From contig JOTC01000005.1 in the NCBI GenBank assembly GCA_000746705.1, forward strand, positions 1 to 45,222: DNA of 45,222 nucleotides, in the 5' to 3' direction. This document shows positions 16,167 through 25,147 of this stretch, piece after piece. The notes under the pieces were generated by a model. That model did no database searches, had not been told where the DNA came from, and saw nothing but the letters and a program-made list of their open reading frames with translations. Each line of letters begins with the position of its first letter. Position 1 is the first letter of the stretch. The translations under genes were made by a program, and so were the position numbers. This DNA comes from Marine Group I thaumarchaeote SCGC AAA799-O18. GTDB lineage: Archaea > Thermoproteota > Nitrososphaeria > Nitrososphaerales > Nitrosopumilaceae.

Positions 16167-17698
16167 AACTTAGAAAAGCACGTCCAGTTTGGCAAATAAT
16201 GTTCTCGACTCATCATACAGATGTTGGTTTGATGTACTTGATTTTTTCAATTCTTGCTATGTTTATTGGTGGTGCAATGGCTATTGCACTTCGTGTTGAG
16301 TTGTTTGCACCGGGAGTACAGCTCATTCAAGATTCGATGACATTTAACAGATTATTTACAGTGCATGGAACCACAATGATTTTCTTGTTCTTACTTCCCT
16401 CCGCATCTGCTGTAGGTAACTATCTTGTTCCAATAATGGTCAGATACAAGGATATGGCTTATCCAAAGCTTAACGCAATTGCATTCTGGATGATTCCACC
16501 AGCAGCAACGCTTGTCTGGCTTGGAATGGCTGACTTTGGATGGTATGCAAATCCACCTTACTCTGTTATCAGTTCTCCAGCACCAGCAGCAGAAATGTGG
16601 ATCTTCGGACTAAAAGTTTTAGGTGTTTCATCAATTCTCGGTTCTATCAACTTTGTTGTAACCATATTGAAATGTAAACACCCAGATTTGTCGCTTGGTA
16701 AGGTATCATTACTAGCATGGTCATTTTTGTCATCGTCTATAATTGTACTTGCTGCTATGCCAACATTTGCTGCTGCACTTTTGATGTTATTAACAGACAG
16801 GCTTGGCGCCACAGGATTTTTCAATCCAGCTATGGGTGGGGATCCAATTGCATACCAACATCTGTTTTGGTTCACTTTCCATCCTGAAGTATATGTGCTT
16901 GTTATACCTGCCATTGGAATGATGTATGAGATCATACCAAGATTTTCACGAAGACCTATTTTCAGTCACTCTTCTGGAGTTGCAGCTTTTATCATTCTGT
17001 CTCTAGTTGCCTTTGCGTCTTGGGCTCATCATATGTTTGCTACAGGAATGACGTTTACTGAAAAGACTGTGTTTATGGTTGGAACATTAGCAGCCGTACC
17101 TGCCTCTGCAATGCACGTTTTCAATTTCCTTGCTACCATGTGGAATGGTAGAATCAAATTTGCAACACCAATGATGTGGGCTGTAGGAGGAATAGCACTG
17201 TTCTTTGCCGCGGGTGCTGGCGGTGTAGTGAATACGGCAATGCCATTAGACTTTATCACACATGACTCTTACTGGGTTGTAGGTCACTTCCACCTGTTTG
17301 TGTTTGGAACAATTGCATTTGGCACCATTGGGTTCTTCTACTACATATTCCCATACGTAACTGGCAGAATGTATAATGAAAAGTGGGGAATTGTACACTT
17401 TATCTTAGCATTTGTTGGTGCCTGTATTACATTCTTCACTCAGCACATATTGGGACTATTTGGAATGCCAAGAAGAATTTATGATTATCCAGAAATTCCA
17501 GAATGGATGGCTATGAATGCCCTGATCAGTGTTGGTGCTATGATTATACTTGTAGGCATGGGTATCTTTTTGGCTAACTTGATTTACAGTTCAGCTCGCG
17601 GTAAACCTGCCAATTTGGAAGATCCATTTGGACTGGGTGGAAAGTATTACTATCCATATGCTCAACGTAACCCACATCATGGTGAGGGTGGGTATTAG
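16157..17698 (+). CDS. coxA: Cytochrome c oxidase subunit I (heme-copper oxidase)
   Basis: The 513-residue polytopic membrane protein carries all metal ligands: His70 (TVHGTTMIF) and His379 for the low-spin heme, His242 with cross-linked Tyr246 (FHPEVYV) and His291/His292 (AHHMF) for CuB, and His377 for the high-spin heme. It reduces oxygen to water and pumps protons. It is the terminal oxidase of the ammonia-oxidising respiratory chain. The length is normal. The C-terminal tail is His-rich (NPHHGEGGY). It is flanked by subunit II and a cupredoxin in one operon. Confidence 0.95.
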   Translation: MVLELRKARPVWQIMFSTHHTDVGLMYLIFSILAMFIGGAMAIALRVELFAPGVQLIQDSMTFNRLFTVHGTTMIFLFLLPSASAVGNYLVPIMVRYKDMAYPKLNAIAFWMIPPAATLVWLGMADFGWYANPPYSVISSPAPAAEMWIFGLKVLGVSSILGSINFVVTILKCKHPDLSLGKVSLLAWSFLSSSIIVLAAMPTFAAALLMLLTDRLGATGFFNPAMGGDPIAYQHLFWFTFHPEVYVLVIPAIGMMYEIIPRFSRRPIFSHSSGVAAFIILSLVAFASWAHHMFATGMTFTEKTVFMVGTLAAVPASAMHVFNFLATMWNGRIKFATPMMWAVGGIALFFAAGAGGVVNTAMPLDFITHDSYWVVGHFHLFVFGTIAFGTIGFFYYIFPYVTGRMYNEKWGIVHFILAFVGACITFFTQHILGLFGMPRRIYDYPEIPEWMAMNALISVGAMIILVGMGIFLANLIYSSARGKPANLEDPFGLGGKYYYPYAQRNPHHGEGGY

Positions 17699-17706
17699 GT
17701 GTTAAG

Positions 17707-18270
17707 ATGAGTGAACACGACGAAACAGTTTGGAGAACTTCTCCAGGAAGAGTTGGAAAGCTTATGGCGGTTTTATGCGGCACCGTTATTGTTGGAGGAA
17801 TAATCTTCTTCGCTCTTGGAGATTATTGGATATCTGAACTTGCCCCCGCAGGTAATACTTTTGCTGGTATCAGTGATCAAGCTGCAGCACCGGTTGTAGA
17901 ACAAACAGGTGCAGATATACCAGTAACGTTGGATTTTATAGAATCAGCTGATTTTAGGACATTAGCTTTCAATGCACTACCTGGTGATCCCGGAAATAAC
18001 CCAACGATTAATGCCAAAGTAGGCGACAGAATAATCTTTAATATTTTGAATGCTGGAAAGTCGTTCCATGCATTTGGTGTTACACTGGATGAAGAAGGAT
18101 TTGGTGGAATATTAGGAGACTCGGCTGTTGCATCTCCAAACAATCCCTTAAAGCCTGGTGATGGTGGAACTTCTGAATTTATTCCTGGTGAGCCAGGAAC
18201 ATACTATTACATCTGTACTGTCCCAGGACACAGAGAAATGGGTATGGTTGGAACAATCATAGTAAAGTAG
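17707..18270 (+). CDS. Membrane-anchored type I copper protein (plastocyanin-like cupredoxin)
   Basis: The 187-residue protein has an N-terminal membrane anchor (about 17-37) and an outside cupredoxin domain with a full type I copper site: His121 (SFHAFGV), Cys170, His175 and Met178 or Met180 (YYICTVPGHREMGM). Located 8 bp after coxA, it is the likely electron donor to, or accessory subunit of, the terminal oxidase, in keeping with the copper-based electron transfer of these archaea. Confidence 0.88.
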   Translation: MSEHDETVWRTSPGRVGKLMAVLCGTVIVGGIIFFALGDYWISELAPAGNTFAGISDQAAAPVVEQTGADIPVTLDFIESADFRTLAFNALPGDPGNNPTINAKVGDRIIFNILNAGKSFHAFGVTLDEEGFGGILGDSAVASPNNPLKPGDGGTSEFIPGEPGTYYYICTVPGHREMGMVGTIIVK

Positions 18271-18271
18271 A

Positions 18272-18715
18272 TTGAAATTAAAATACTTAGCACTAACATC
18301 TTTGATAGTCCTTTATTGTCTGATGGTTATAGGAGGGTATATTTCTGCAGCAGGACTTGGATTAACTTGCCCAGATTGGCCGTTATGCCCAAATGGACTT
18401 TTGCCTGACGATGAATACTTTATTGAGTGGTCACATAGATTAATTGCTGCAACTACTGGAGCATTGGTAATAGCCACCGCTGTGGGCTCTTGGATTACGG
18501 CAGGTTCTCATTGGAAGATTAGAACTACTGGAACTCTGGCAGCCATATTTGTTGTAACCCAGATAACACTAGGAGCACTGGTAATAGACACGATGCTACA
18601 TGCCGTGTTGGTATCTGTGCATTTTGGTATTGGAATATTGCTTTTCGCCATGGTTCTATTAACCACGTTGTTTGCATTCAGACTGAAACCAAAATCTATT
18701 CAGACTACTGCTTAG
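18272..18715 (+). CDS. ctaA: Half-size heme A synthase (CtaA/COX15 family)
   Basis: The 147-residue protein has four hydrophobic helices. It has the conserved cysteine pair CPDWPLC (Cys33, Cys39), EWSHRLIA with His55, and MLHAVLVSVHFGIG with His110 and His117 as heme ligands. Bacterial CtaA has eight helices. Four-helix half-size enzymes are known in archaea and presumably dimerise. It makes heme A for subunit I. The start is TTG at 18272, one base after the cupredoxin stop. Its 3' end overlaps the convergent gene by 11 bp. Confidence 0.85.
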   Translation: MKLKYLALTSLIVLYCLMVIGGYISAAGLGLTCPDWPLCPNGLLPDDEYFIEWSHRLIAATTGALVIATAVGSWITAGSHWKIRTTGTLAAIFVVTQITLGALVIDTMLHAVLVSVHFGIGILLFAMVLLTTLFAFRLKPKSIQTTA

Positions 18716-19223
18716 ATTTTGATCTACGCTTTGACCAATATACGTAAATGAATATTATTCCGGTCATAATTCCACCCATTGTAACTGCACTAATGAAGAC
18801 AAACCCAAATGTATTCTGGGAGCTTATGTTAAATGTATAAGTTAGTGGTCGCCCATCATCAGCAACATCATATAGATCAACTCTAAAAACATGGTTTCCT
18901 GACATTTCAAAAGTATAATCCATTTCCATATGCCCATTTTGATACATCTTAGGCATAACTGCATCAATTTGCTCTCCGTCATAAAAAACCCTAATTCCCA
19001 TAGTGAATTGATCCAGTTCTTGAAAATCGGCATCTACTACTTGGAAAAGAACTTGAATTTCTTCATCAACAGCTGGTATTTCAGGGAGCGTAGCAATTTG
19101 AACTCGATGATCCCCTATCCATTCTTCTCCTGAATTAAACAATGGGTGTGCTTCAGCTTCAGGGATCAGGCTGATCATTGGTATAATTATAAAAAACAAA
19201 AAAACGAGTTTCAATATTTGCAT
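18705..19223 (-). CDS. Secreted/anchored protein of unknown function next to the oxidase operon
   Basis: Starting at the ATG at 19223, the protein has 172 residues: a signal peptide (QILKLVFLFFIIIPMISLIP, then EAEAH), a beta-rich outside domain with HPLFNSGEEWIGDHRVQIATLPEIP, and a C-terminal transmembrane helix (about 138-160) with a basic tail. The His-Pro directly after the signal cleavage region recalls copper-binding CopC/YtkA-like domains, but I cannot assign a family. The frame is open back to 19319, which would run into the divergent gene, so the shorter start is preferred. Position suggests a link with oxidase assembly or copper handling. Confidence 0.6.
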   Translation of the reverse strand: MQILKLVFLFFIIIPMISLIPEAEAHPLFNSGEEWIGDHRVQIATLPEIPAVDEEIQVLFQVVDADFQELDQFTMGIRVFYDGEQIDAVMPKMYQNGHMEMDYTFEMSGNHVFRVDLYDVADDGRPLTYTFNISSQNTFGFVFISAVTMGGIMTGIIFIYVYWSKRRSKSKQ

Positions 19224-19281
19224 TTTCTTTCTTACAAATATAATCAATATATTGTAAAGGAATCTGCTGAAGGGATTTGCC

Positions 19282-19295
19282 AAAAGCTTTAAATC
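19282..19295 (+). promoter_or_regulatory. TATA/BRE promoter of the SRPBCC gene
   Basis: The AAAAGCTTTAAATC element is centred about 28 nt ahead of TTG 19319. It points to a leaderless transcript starting at that codon and argues against the longer frame from 19277. Confidence 0.6.
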
Positions 19296-19318
19296 TTCAC
19301 CGTAAAGATTTACCAGCA

Positions 19319-19924
19319 TTGACTATAGTTAGTAAATCAATCGAGATCAAGGCTCCAGTTGATACTGTATTTACTTATTTTGCGAGACCGGAACATGTGT
19401 CTGATCAACTGAAGGATCAGGAGCGTGTTGGAATGACAGTCATTCCTATGGATATCAAAGAAGGCATGGGAGTAGGAACTACATTCAGAATAATAGGGGA
19501 TTTTGATGGTAAACGCCTAACATGGGATTGTGAGACCACACAGTTTGACAGAAATCAAAAAATCTCTGCAAAAATGATCAAGGGAAAATTCAAGAGATGG
19601 GACATTACAAACGAATTCAAGTCACTTGGTGAAAATCTAACTCGTGTAACAATGACTGTGGATTACGAAATGCCACTTGGTCCATTAGGCGGAATTATAG
19701 ATAAGCTAAAGTTTGCTAAGAGTGCGGAAAAAGGAATGGAAAACGCACTTTACAATGTACGAGGTTTACTGGAAGGAAATGGTTCAATACCTGTATACAT
19801 TACTCTTGATGCATATCAAAAACTCCTTGCAGAGAAAAAGAAGATGAATAACGTTCCAGTTTCTAAAGTGCTCACTTCAATTCTTGAAAAATATAATCAA
19901 GTTGAAACTGAAATCAAGAATTAA
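19319..19924 (+). CDS. SRPBCC/START-fold polyketide cyclase-like protein
   Basis: The 201-residue protein opens with SKSIEIKAPVDTVFTYFARPEHV, the first strand and helix pattern of the SRPBCC (Bet v1/START/polyketide-cyclase) superfamily. It continues with G-x-G-x-x-F-R and the final long helix (KGMENALYNVRGLLEG). These proteins bind hydrophobic ligands in a cavity. A short basic C-terminal segment follows. The function is unknown. The TTG at 19319 is chosen because the TATA element lies 28 nt upstream. Confidence 0.7.
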   Translation: MTIVSKSIEIKAPVDTVFTYFARPEHVSDQLKDQERVGMTVIPMDIKEGMGVGTTFRIIGDFDGKRLTWDCETTQFDRNQKISAKMIKGKFKRWDITNEFKSLGENLTRVTMTVDYEMPLGPLGGIIDKLKFAKSAEKGMENALYNVRGLLEGNGSIPVYITLDAYQKLLAEKKKMNNVPVSKVLTSILEKYNQVETEIKN

Positions 19925-19938
19925 CTTCTTAACCCAAG

Positions 19939-19946
19939 TTTAAATA
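19939..19946 (+). promoter_or_regulatory. TATA box of tRNA-Lys(CTT)
   Basis: TTTAAATA sits 27-34 nt upstream of the tRNA 5' end at 19973, standard archaeal spacing. Confidence 0.6.
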
Positions 19947-19972
19947 AAGACAACATTGTTTTCTTTTTTTAT

Positions 19973-20046
19973 GGGTCTATAGCGCAGCCAGGTAGCGCAC
20001 CGGACTCTTAATCCGGCTGTCATGGGTTCGAATCCCATTAGACCCG
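19973..20046 (+). tRNA. tRNA-Lys(CTT)
   Basis: The cloverleaf has acceptor GGGTCTA/TAGACCC with discriminator G, D stem GCGC/GCGC, anticodon stem CCGGA/TCCGG with loop CTCTTAA (anticodon CTT), and T arm ATGGG-TTCGAAT-CCCAT. CCA is not encoded. It is nearly identical outside the anticodon arm to tRNA-Lys(TTT) at 41285. Confidence 0.96.
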
Positions 20047-20105
20047 CTAATTTTTTATGATTTATATGGAAAATTTATTAAGAAAATATTATAATTACAC
20101 ATAAA

Positions 20106-22148
20106 ATGAAACCTTTGAAAATCTTTCTTGCTGATCTTACATATGATACAATTACCCTCTCTACTGACGTCTTTCCACTAAATATTGGATTTATTGCTGC
20201 TTATACAAAAGCTCAATTTGGTTCAAATGTTGAAATTAAATTATTTAAGTACATTGAAAAACTAGAAGATGAACTAGCACGTTCTCCTCCTGACATTCTT
20301 GGTCTGAGTAATTATGCTTGGTGTTATCGTCTTAGTAGAGAAATATCAAAAATTTTCTTAAAATTAAATCCAAATGGAATAATTGTCTGGGGAGGACCAA
20401 ACTTTCCACTAGACTTGCCTTCACAGGAGAGATTTTTTAGAGATAATACTATTATTGATATTTATGTTCCTGTAGAAGGCGAAATTGGATTTACAAACGT
20501 AGTAAAAAAAGCTCTTGAAGTAAAATCAAAAGATGAATTTAGAAATAAAATATTAGAAGAACCTATTGATGGTTGTATAACCAGAGTAAAAAATGAAAAA
20601 ATGCAATATACAACTTCACCAATAAGGACTAATCAACTAGATGAAATCCCTTCTCCATATACTACTGGTATTTTGGATGAATTCTTTGATGGAAGGCTTG
20701 CACCGATGATTCAAACTAACCGTGGATGTCCATTTTCATGTACTTTTTGTGTTGATGGTTCTGATTTAGTAAATAAAATTAATTCATTTTCCAATGAGAG
20801 GATCAAGAAAGAATTAGATTACATTGCAAAACATGTTCCATCCAATATGCATAGTATGCATATTAGTGATCTAAACTTTGGCATGTACCCTAAAGATTTA
20901 GAAGTCTGTGATGACATTAAGAAAATTCAAGAAAAATACAATTTTCCTAAATATGTGAAAGTTACTAGTGGTAAAAATAAAAAAGAAAAAATCATTGCAG
21001 CAATTAAAAAATTAGGAAGTTCTACTTCTATGACTATGAGTGTACAATCAATGGATCCTCAAGTGTTAAGTAATATACGTAGGGATAACATAAGTAAAGA
21101 TGCATTAGTTGCGTTAGGTCCTGCCTTGAAAGAAGAAGGTTTGAATACAGTATCAGAGGTAATACTTGGACTTCCAGGCGAAACTTACGCAAGCACTTTA
21201 CAAACTATTAAAGACTTGATCCATGCAAACATTGATTGGCTAAATATCTGGACATTAATGCTGTTAGATGGGTCAGAGCTTAATACACCCAAAGAACGAA
21301 AAAAATGGAATTTAAAATCCAAATTTCGAATAATTCCCAGAGATTTTGTTAAATTAAAGAATGGTACAGTTGTAACTGAAATCGAAGAAGTTGGTATTGG
21401 TTCCAGCACTTTATCTTTTGATGAATATGTTGAGTTGAGATTGTTTGCACTTGTTCTAAAAGTTGCAAGATCAGGCACCATCTTTGCACCTTTATTCAAG
21501 TTTCTTAAGGAACAAAATGTAGATATTTTTGATTTACTATATAAAATATTCAAGAGTGTTAACCTTGCACCCAAAAATTTACAAGAATTATTTGAGCAGT
21601 TCAAACAATCCACTATTAACGAATTATGGGACTCGCCTGAAGAAATTGAAAAAAATTATCAAAATGAGAGCGAGTACAAGAAATTATTAGATGGTAAAGA
21701 AGGACAAAATTTAATCTATTATTATCATGCGTTAAGCATATCTGAATATACGACAGATTGGACTGAATTTGTTTTACAAATTTCAGAAATGATGATTACT
21801 CAAGGCACAAAAATAAGCAAAGATGTAAACCAACAATTTCAGTCCGTGGCGAATTATTGTAGGGGTTTAGGTCATAACGTTTTAGGTAAAGATCGTATGC
21901 AAACAGAACCTAAATTTTTCTTGGATTATAACATAATGGCTTGGATGAACACGGAGATTTCTTCTTTAAGTAATTTTAAAAACAAAAAGAAAGAAGAAGT
22001 TGTGTTTCAATTAACGGAAGAACAATTTAATTTAGTTGAAGATAACCTTGGAATATTTGGCAATACACCAACTGGGAGAAGTCAAGTGATCAAAGTTATA
22101 CCTGAATCAAAATGGTGGAGAAAACCAGTTATAGTTTCGTCTCACTAG
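20106..22148 (+). CDS. B12-binding domain radical SAM protein
   Basis: The 680-residue protein has an N-terminal cobalamin-binding-like domain (about 1-140, with PPDILGLSNYAW and GIIVWGGPNFP). It is followed by a radical SAM barrel with TNRGCPFSCTFC (Cys208, Cys212, Cys215), and MSVQSMDPQVLSNIRRDNI and EVILGLPGET further on, both common in this class. About 250 extra C-terminal residues match no domain I can name. Enzymes of this type do methylations or rearrangements on unactivated carbons. The gene stands alone, on the 3' side of a tRNA, between core genes, and is more AT-rich in appearance than argH beside it, suggesting an accessory gene. Confidence 0.82.
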   Translation: MKPLKIFLADLTYDTITLSTDVFPLNIGFIAAYTKAQFGSNVEIKLFKYIEKLEDELARSPPDILGLSNYAWCYRLSREISKIFLKLNPNGIIVWGGPNFPLDLPSQERFFRDNTIIDIYVPVEGEIGFTNVVKKALEVKSKDEFRNKILEEPIDGCITRVKNEKMQYTTSPIRTNQLDEIPSPYTTGILDEFFDGRLAPMIQTNRGCPFSCTFCVDGSDLVNKINSFSNERIKKELDYIAKHVPSNMHSMHISDLNFGMYPKDLEVCDDIKKIQEKYNFPKYVKVTSGKNKKEKIIAAIKKLGSSTSMTMSVQSMDPQVLSNIRRDNISKDALVALGPALKEEGLNTVSEVILGLPGETYASTLQTIKDLIHANIDWLNIWTLMLLDGSELNTPKERKKWNLKSKFRIIPRDFVKLKNGTVVTEIEEVGIGSSTLSFDEYVELRLFALVLKVARSGTIFAPLFKFLKEQNVDIFDLLYKIFKSVNLAPKNLQELFEQFKQSTINELWDSPEEIEKNYQNESEYKKLLDGKEGQNLIYYYHALSISEYTTDWTEFVLQISEMMITQGTKISKDVNQQFQSVANYCRGLGHNVLGKDRMQTEPKFFLDYNIMAWMNTEISSLSNFKNKKKEEVVFQLTEEQFNLVEDNLGIFGNTPTGRSQVIKVIPESKWWRKPVIVSSH

Positions 22149-22153
22149 ATTAC

Positions 22154-23614
22154 TTATTTAGTTAATTGTTTTACTTTTTTATTCAACTTATTTAGCGAGT
22201 TTTGCACCGCAAGGCTTCTGGTTTTGATTCCTGTTTGGTATTTTTCTATTTTTTTCATTCTATGTAGAGTCATTCTTTTTTGTTCCGATATTCCGGAAGA
22301 ACCTTGAGATTTCCTTGCATGAAGTGATGACGTAAGGGTTGTAGATTGAATTAATTCCATAAGAAGTTTCAAACTAACTTCCTTGCCTTTTATCACTTTT
22401 TTTACCTCAGATTCGCTCAACTTAGAAATAGGTTTGCCTGATTTGTGTGCAAGTTTAACAATTCGCCCAATGATTTGATGGGATTTCCTAAATGATATAT
22501 CATGATGAACTAGTTTTTCAGCTAGATCAAGCGCTATAAGATGTCCATCTTCCGCTGCCTTTCTCATATTTTTTTTATTAATTACAACTGTTTTCAACAT
22601 AGATTCCATAATCAAAAGTGCAGATATCACAATTTTAGAGGCAGACCAGATAGCTGGATTAATCTGTTGCAAGTCCCTACTATAACCCGATGGAAGTCCT
22701 TGTATTGTTGAAAGCATAGACGTTAAATTACCAATTACATGTGATGTTTTTCCACGTGTAAGTTCTAGAATGTCAGGATTTTTCTTTTGTGGCATCACAC
22801 TTGATGGAGAAGTAAATTCATCAGATAACTCAAGGAAAGAAAATTCTGAAGTAGACCATATGGAAAAATCTTTTGAAACTCTGCTTAAATTAGTCATTAG
22901 AATTGCAATAGCCGCAATATATTCAACTGCAGAATCCCTTGTAGTTGTTGCATCGATCGAGTTTTCAACAATTCCTTTCAGTCCTAGCATTTTTCCAGTA
23001 CTGAGCCTATCAATCGGTATGCTTGTACCACCAATTGGTCCAGCACCCAACGGATTTTCATTTACCCTACCGTATGTAACATAAAGCCTATCAAGATCCC
23101 TAAACAATGCGTCAGCATAAGATAGAAGATAGTGAGAAAATAGACCTACCTGAGCTTGTTGAAGATGTGTATACAATGGAATTATAGTATCTTGATGCTT
23201 TTTAGCTAAGACAACAAGTGATTTTATGGTGTCCAGCAGACACTGACATACAATATTGATATCATCACGAATTTTCATACGAATATCTACTGCTACCTGA
23301 TCATTTCGTGAACGAGCAGTGTGCATCTTTCCACCAGCATCAATTCCTATCCTTTTAATTATTAGAGATTCAATTAACTCGTGAATATCTTCAGAGCTAG
23401 ATTTTTTTTCAAATTTTTCTTTTTTTAGATTTTCAAGCCCCTTTAGGATTTTTTTTATCTCGTTCTTTGTTATGATCTTGTTTTCGTAAAGCATTATTGC
23501 GTGTGCTTGGCTTCCTAGAATGTCATAAAGTGCAATTTCTACATCATCATTTAGTGATGATACGTAATCCAGTGTTATCTTTCCCAAATTTTTTCCCAGC
23601 CTAGACCGATACAT
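22154..23614 (-). CDS. argH: Argininosuccinate lyase
   Basis: The 486-residue protein belongs to the fumarase/aspartase superfamily. It starts MYRSRLGK, has HTARSRNDQVAVDIRM and TSSSEDIHELIES typical of ArgH, and the signature SSVMPQKKNPD (about residues 271-281), whose serine-containing mobile loop holds the catalytic base. It splits argininosuccinate into arginine and fumarate, the last step of arginine synthesis. The length is usual. The gene diverges from the MIP18-family gene. Confidence 0.95.
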   Translation of the reverse strand: MYRSRLGKNLGKITLDYVSSLNDDVEIALYDILGSQAHAIMLYENKIITKNEIKKILKGLENLKKEKFEKKSSSEDIHELIESLIIKRIGIDAGGKMHTARSRNDQVAVDIRMKIRDDINIVCQCLLDTIKSLVVLAKKHQDTIIPLYTHLQQAQVGLFSHYLLSYADALFRDLDRLYVTYGRVNENPLGAGPIGGTSIPIDRLSTGKMLGLKGIVENSIDATTTRDSAVEYIAAIAILMTNLSRVSKDFSIWSTSEFSFLELSDEFTSPSSVMPQKKNPDILELTRGKTSHVIGNLTSMLSTIQGLPSGYSRDLQQINPAIWSASKIVISALLIMESMLKTVVINKKNMRKAAEDGHLIALDLAEKLVHHDISFRKSHQIIGRIVKLAHKSGKPISKLSESEVKKVIKGKEVSLKLLMELIQSTTLTSSLHARKSQGSSGISEQKRMTLHRMKKIEKYQTGIKTRSLAVQNSLNKLNKKVKQLTK

Positions 23615-23634
23615 TGCCTTTAAGGGTAATAATG

Positions 23635-23646
23635 GCTATATATAGC
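23635..23646 (+). promoter_or_regulatory. TATA box of the MIP18-family gene
   Basis: GCTATATATAGC, itself palindromic, is centred about 25 nt ahead of the ATG at 23665. It supports a leaderless transcript from that ATG rather than the longer frame from 23614, which would overlap argH. Confidence 0.6.
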
Positions 23647-23664
23647 ATAAATGATTTGCCGTTT

Positions 23665-23988
23665 ATGGCTCAAGACCTAAAGCAAGTAAGGGTAAAAATT
23701 TTCGATGAATTATCATCCATCGTAGATCCCGAAATAAACGTGTCAATTACGGAGTTAGAGTTGATTGACGAGGTCGATATTCAGGATAATAATGTCAAGG
23801 TTGACTTGCATCTAACCAGTCCTTTTTGCCCAGCTGTGTTCGGGTTTAAGATTTGCCAGGATATACATGACAACCTTTTGAAAATTGATGGAATAGACGA
23901 TGTTAAGATAAACGTTTCAAACCACTTTATGGCTGAGCAGATTAACAACCAAGTTAACAACAGTCCAAATCCACACAAAAAAGAATAA
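23665..23988 (+). CDS. MIP18/DUF59-family iron-sulfur assembly protein
   Basis: The 107-residue protein has the DUF59 pattern: DELSSIVDPEINVSITELELI with the D-P-E-I/V-x-x-x-x-x-x-L signature, then LHLTSPFCPAVFGF with a conserved-looking cysteine, and a final KINVS strand. SufT, PaaD and Mip18 relatives take part in Fe-S cluster assembly or delivery. It converges with sdhB, an Fe-S protein gene, but that neighbourhood may be incidental. The start at 23665 is set by the TATA box. Confidence 0.78.
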   Translation: MAQDLKQVRVKIFDELSSIVDPEINVSITELELIDEVDIQDNNVKVDLHLTSPFCPAVFGFKICQDIHDNLLKIDGIDDVKINVSNHFMAEQINNQVNNSPNPHKKE

Positions 23989-24786
23989 TTATTTTCTATA
24001 ACCTAACAAATATCCACGCAACAATTGTATTCCCATTGCTGGGTCAACACCTTTTGGGCAGACTTGGCTACATGAACCTGCAAAGTGGCATCTCCAGATA
24101 CCATGTGGTTCATCAATAATTCTAAGACGTTCGTCCTTTCCTTTATCCCTATTATCAGCAATATAGCGATATGCTTGTGCAAGTGCTTGTGGTCCGATAA
24201 ACGTAGAATCTGTTGCCATAGTAGGGCAGACAGAGTTACACAAACCACATTTAATACAACTTGAAAATTGGATATATTTTTCAACATCTTCAGGTGACTG
24301 TAAAAATTCTTTAGTTCCAACAGTTTCCGACTCTTCGTTAATTATGTATGGCTTAATTCGTTTGTGGGTAGTAAACATTCTTTCAAAACCAACAGCCAAG
24401 TCACGAATTATAGGAAAGTTGTTCATTGGTTCAACAGTAACCACATCCGAATCCAATTCAGATATTTTTGTAAAACACGCAAGTTTAGGTTTACCATTAA
24501 TGATCATTCCACATGAACCACATGTTGCCTGTCTGCACGAATATCGTACACCTATCGAATGATCATAGTGACTTTTTACTTCCAAAATTGCATCCAATAC
24601 AGTAGTCCATCTCTGATACGGTACTGTAAATTCTAAGAATGTAGATATGTTATCTTTTTCAGGATTAAACTTAGAAATTCTAAGAGTTAGTGTTTTGGAA
24701 GATGATTTTACTTCTTCATATTTTTCTTGTGAACTTGAGTCACTTGGTCTTTCAAATCCTTTTGGTAATGCACCACCTTTAATCAT
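23989..24786 (-). CDS. sdhB: Succinate dehydrogenase iron-sulfur subunit
   Basis: The 265-residue protein has an N-terminal ferredoxin domain with CRQATCGSCGM and a later Cys (for [2Fe-2S]). A C-terminal domain has CIKCGLCNSVCP and AGSCSQVCPKGVDP for the [4Fe-4S] and [3Fe-4S] clusters. It carries electrons from the flavin of SdhA to the membrane subunits. About 40 residues precede the ferredoxin domain. It is the last gene of the minus-strand sdhA-C-D-B operon, one base after sdhD. Confidence 0.94.
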   Translation of the reverse strand: MIKGGALPKGFERPSDSSSQEKYEEVKSSSKTLTLRISKFNPEKDNISTFLEFTVPYQRWTTVLDAILEVKSHYDHSIGVRYSCRQATCGSCGMIINGKPKLACFTKISELDSDVVTVEPMNNFPIIRDLAVGFERMFTTHKRIKPYIINEESETVGTKEFLQSPEDVEKYIQFSSCIKCGLCNSVCPTMATDSTFIGPQALAQAYRYIADNRDKGKDERLRIIDEPHGIWRCHFAGSCSQVCPKGVDPAMGIQLLRGYLLGYRK

Positions 24787-24787
24787 T

Positions 24788-25147
24788 TTACACCATTCCC
24801 ATGCTTGCCATGATTATTGTTCTAGAACCATATGCAATAAGAGCAATCATTGCAGCCAAACATCCGTATGTAACTGCATTTTCGTATGCATTTCCCTGTT
24901 TTAGCTCAAGTAAGATTATGCGTAATCCGTTGAATCCGTGTACTGAAATCAGTATTAGCATAGCCTCTAACACTATAGCATAGGGAATAGATTTGTAGTT
25001 TGCAATCACACTTTCAAACTCTAGGGAATTTGCGAATGATCCATGTGTGAATCTAATCATAATATGAATAATTACAAATCCAACAGCTATTAGAGCAGTC
25101 AAATAATGAATTTTCATTATGTGACTTTCGCGCATTATACTAGACAT
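24788..25147 (-). CDS. sdhD: Succinate dehydrogenase membrane subunit D-like
   Basis: The 119-residue protein has three hydrophobic helices. ISVHGFNGLR in the second or third helix contains the His typical of a heme b/quinone-site ligand, and more histidines stand near the N-terminus (ESHIMKIHYLTAL). With SdhC it forms the membrane anchor where quinone is reduced. It overlaps sdhC by 8 bp. Confidence 0.8.
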   Translation of the reverse strand: MSSIMRESHIMKIHYLTALIAVGFVIIHIMIRFTHGSFANSLEFESVIANYKSIPYAIVLEAMLILISVHGFNGLRIILLELKQGNAYENAVTYGCLAAMIALIAYGSRTIIMASMGMV

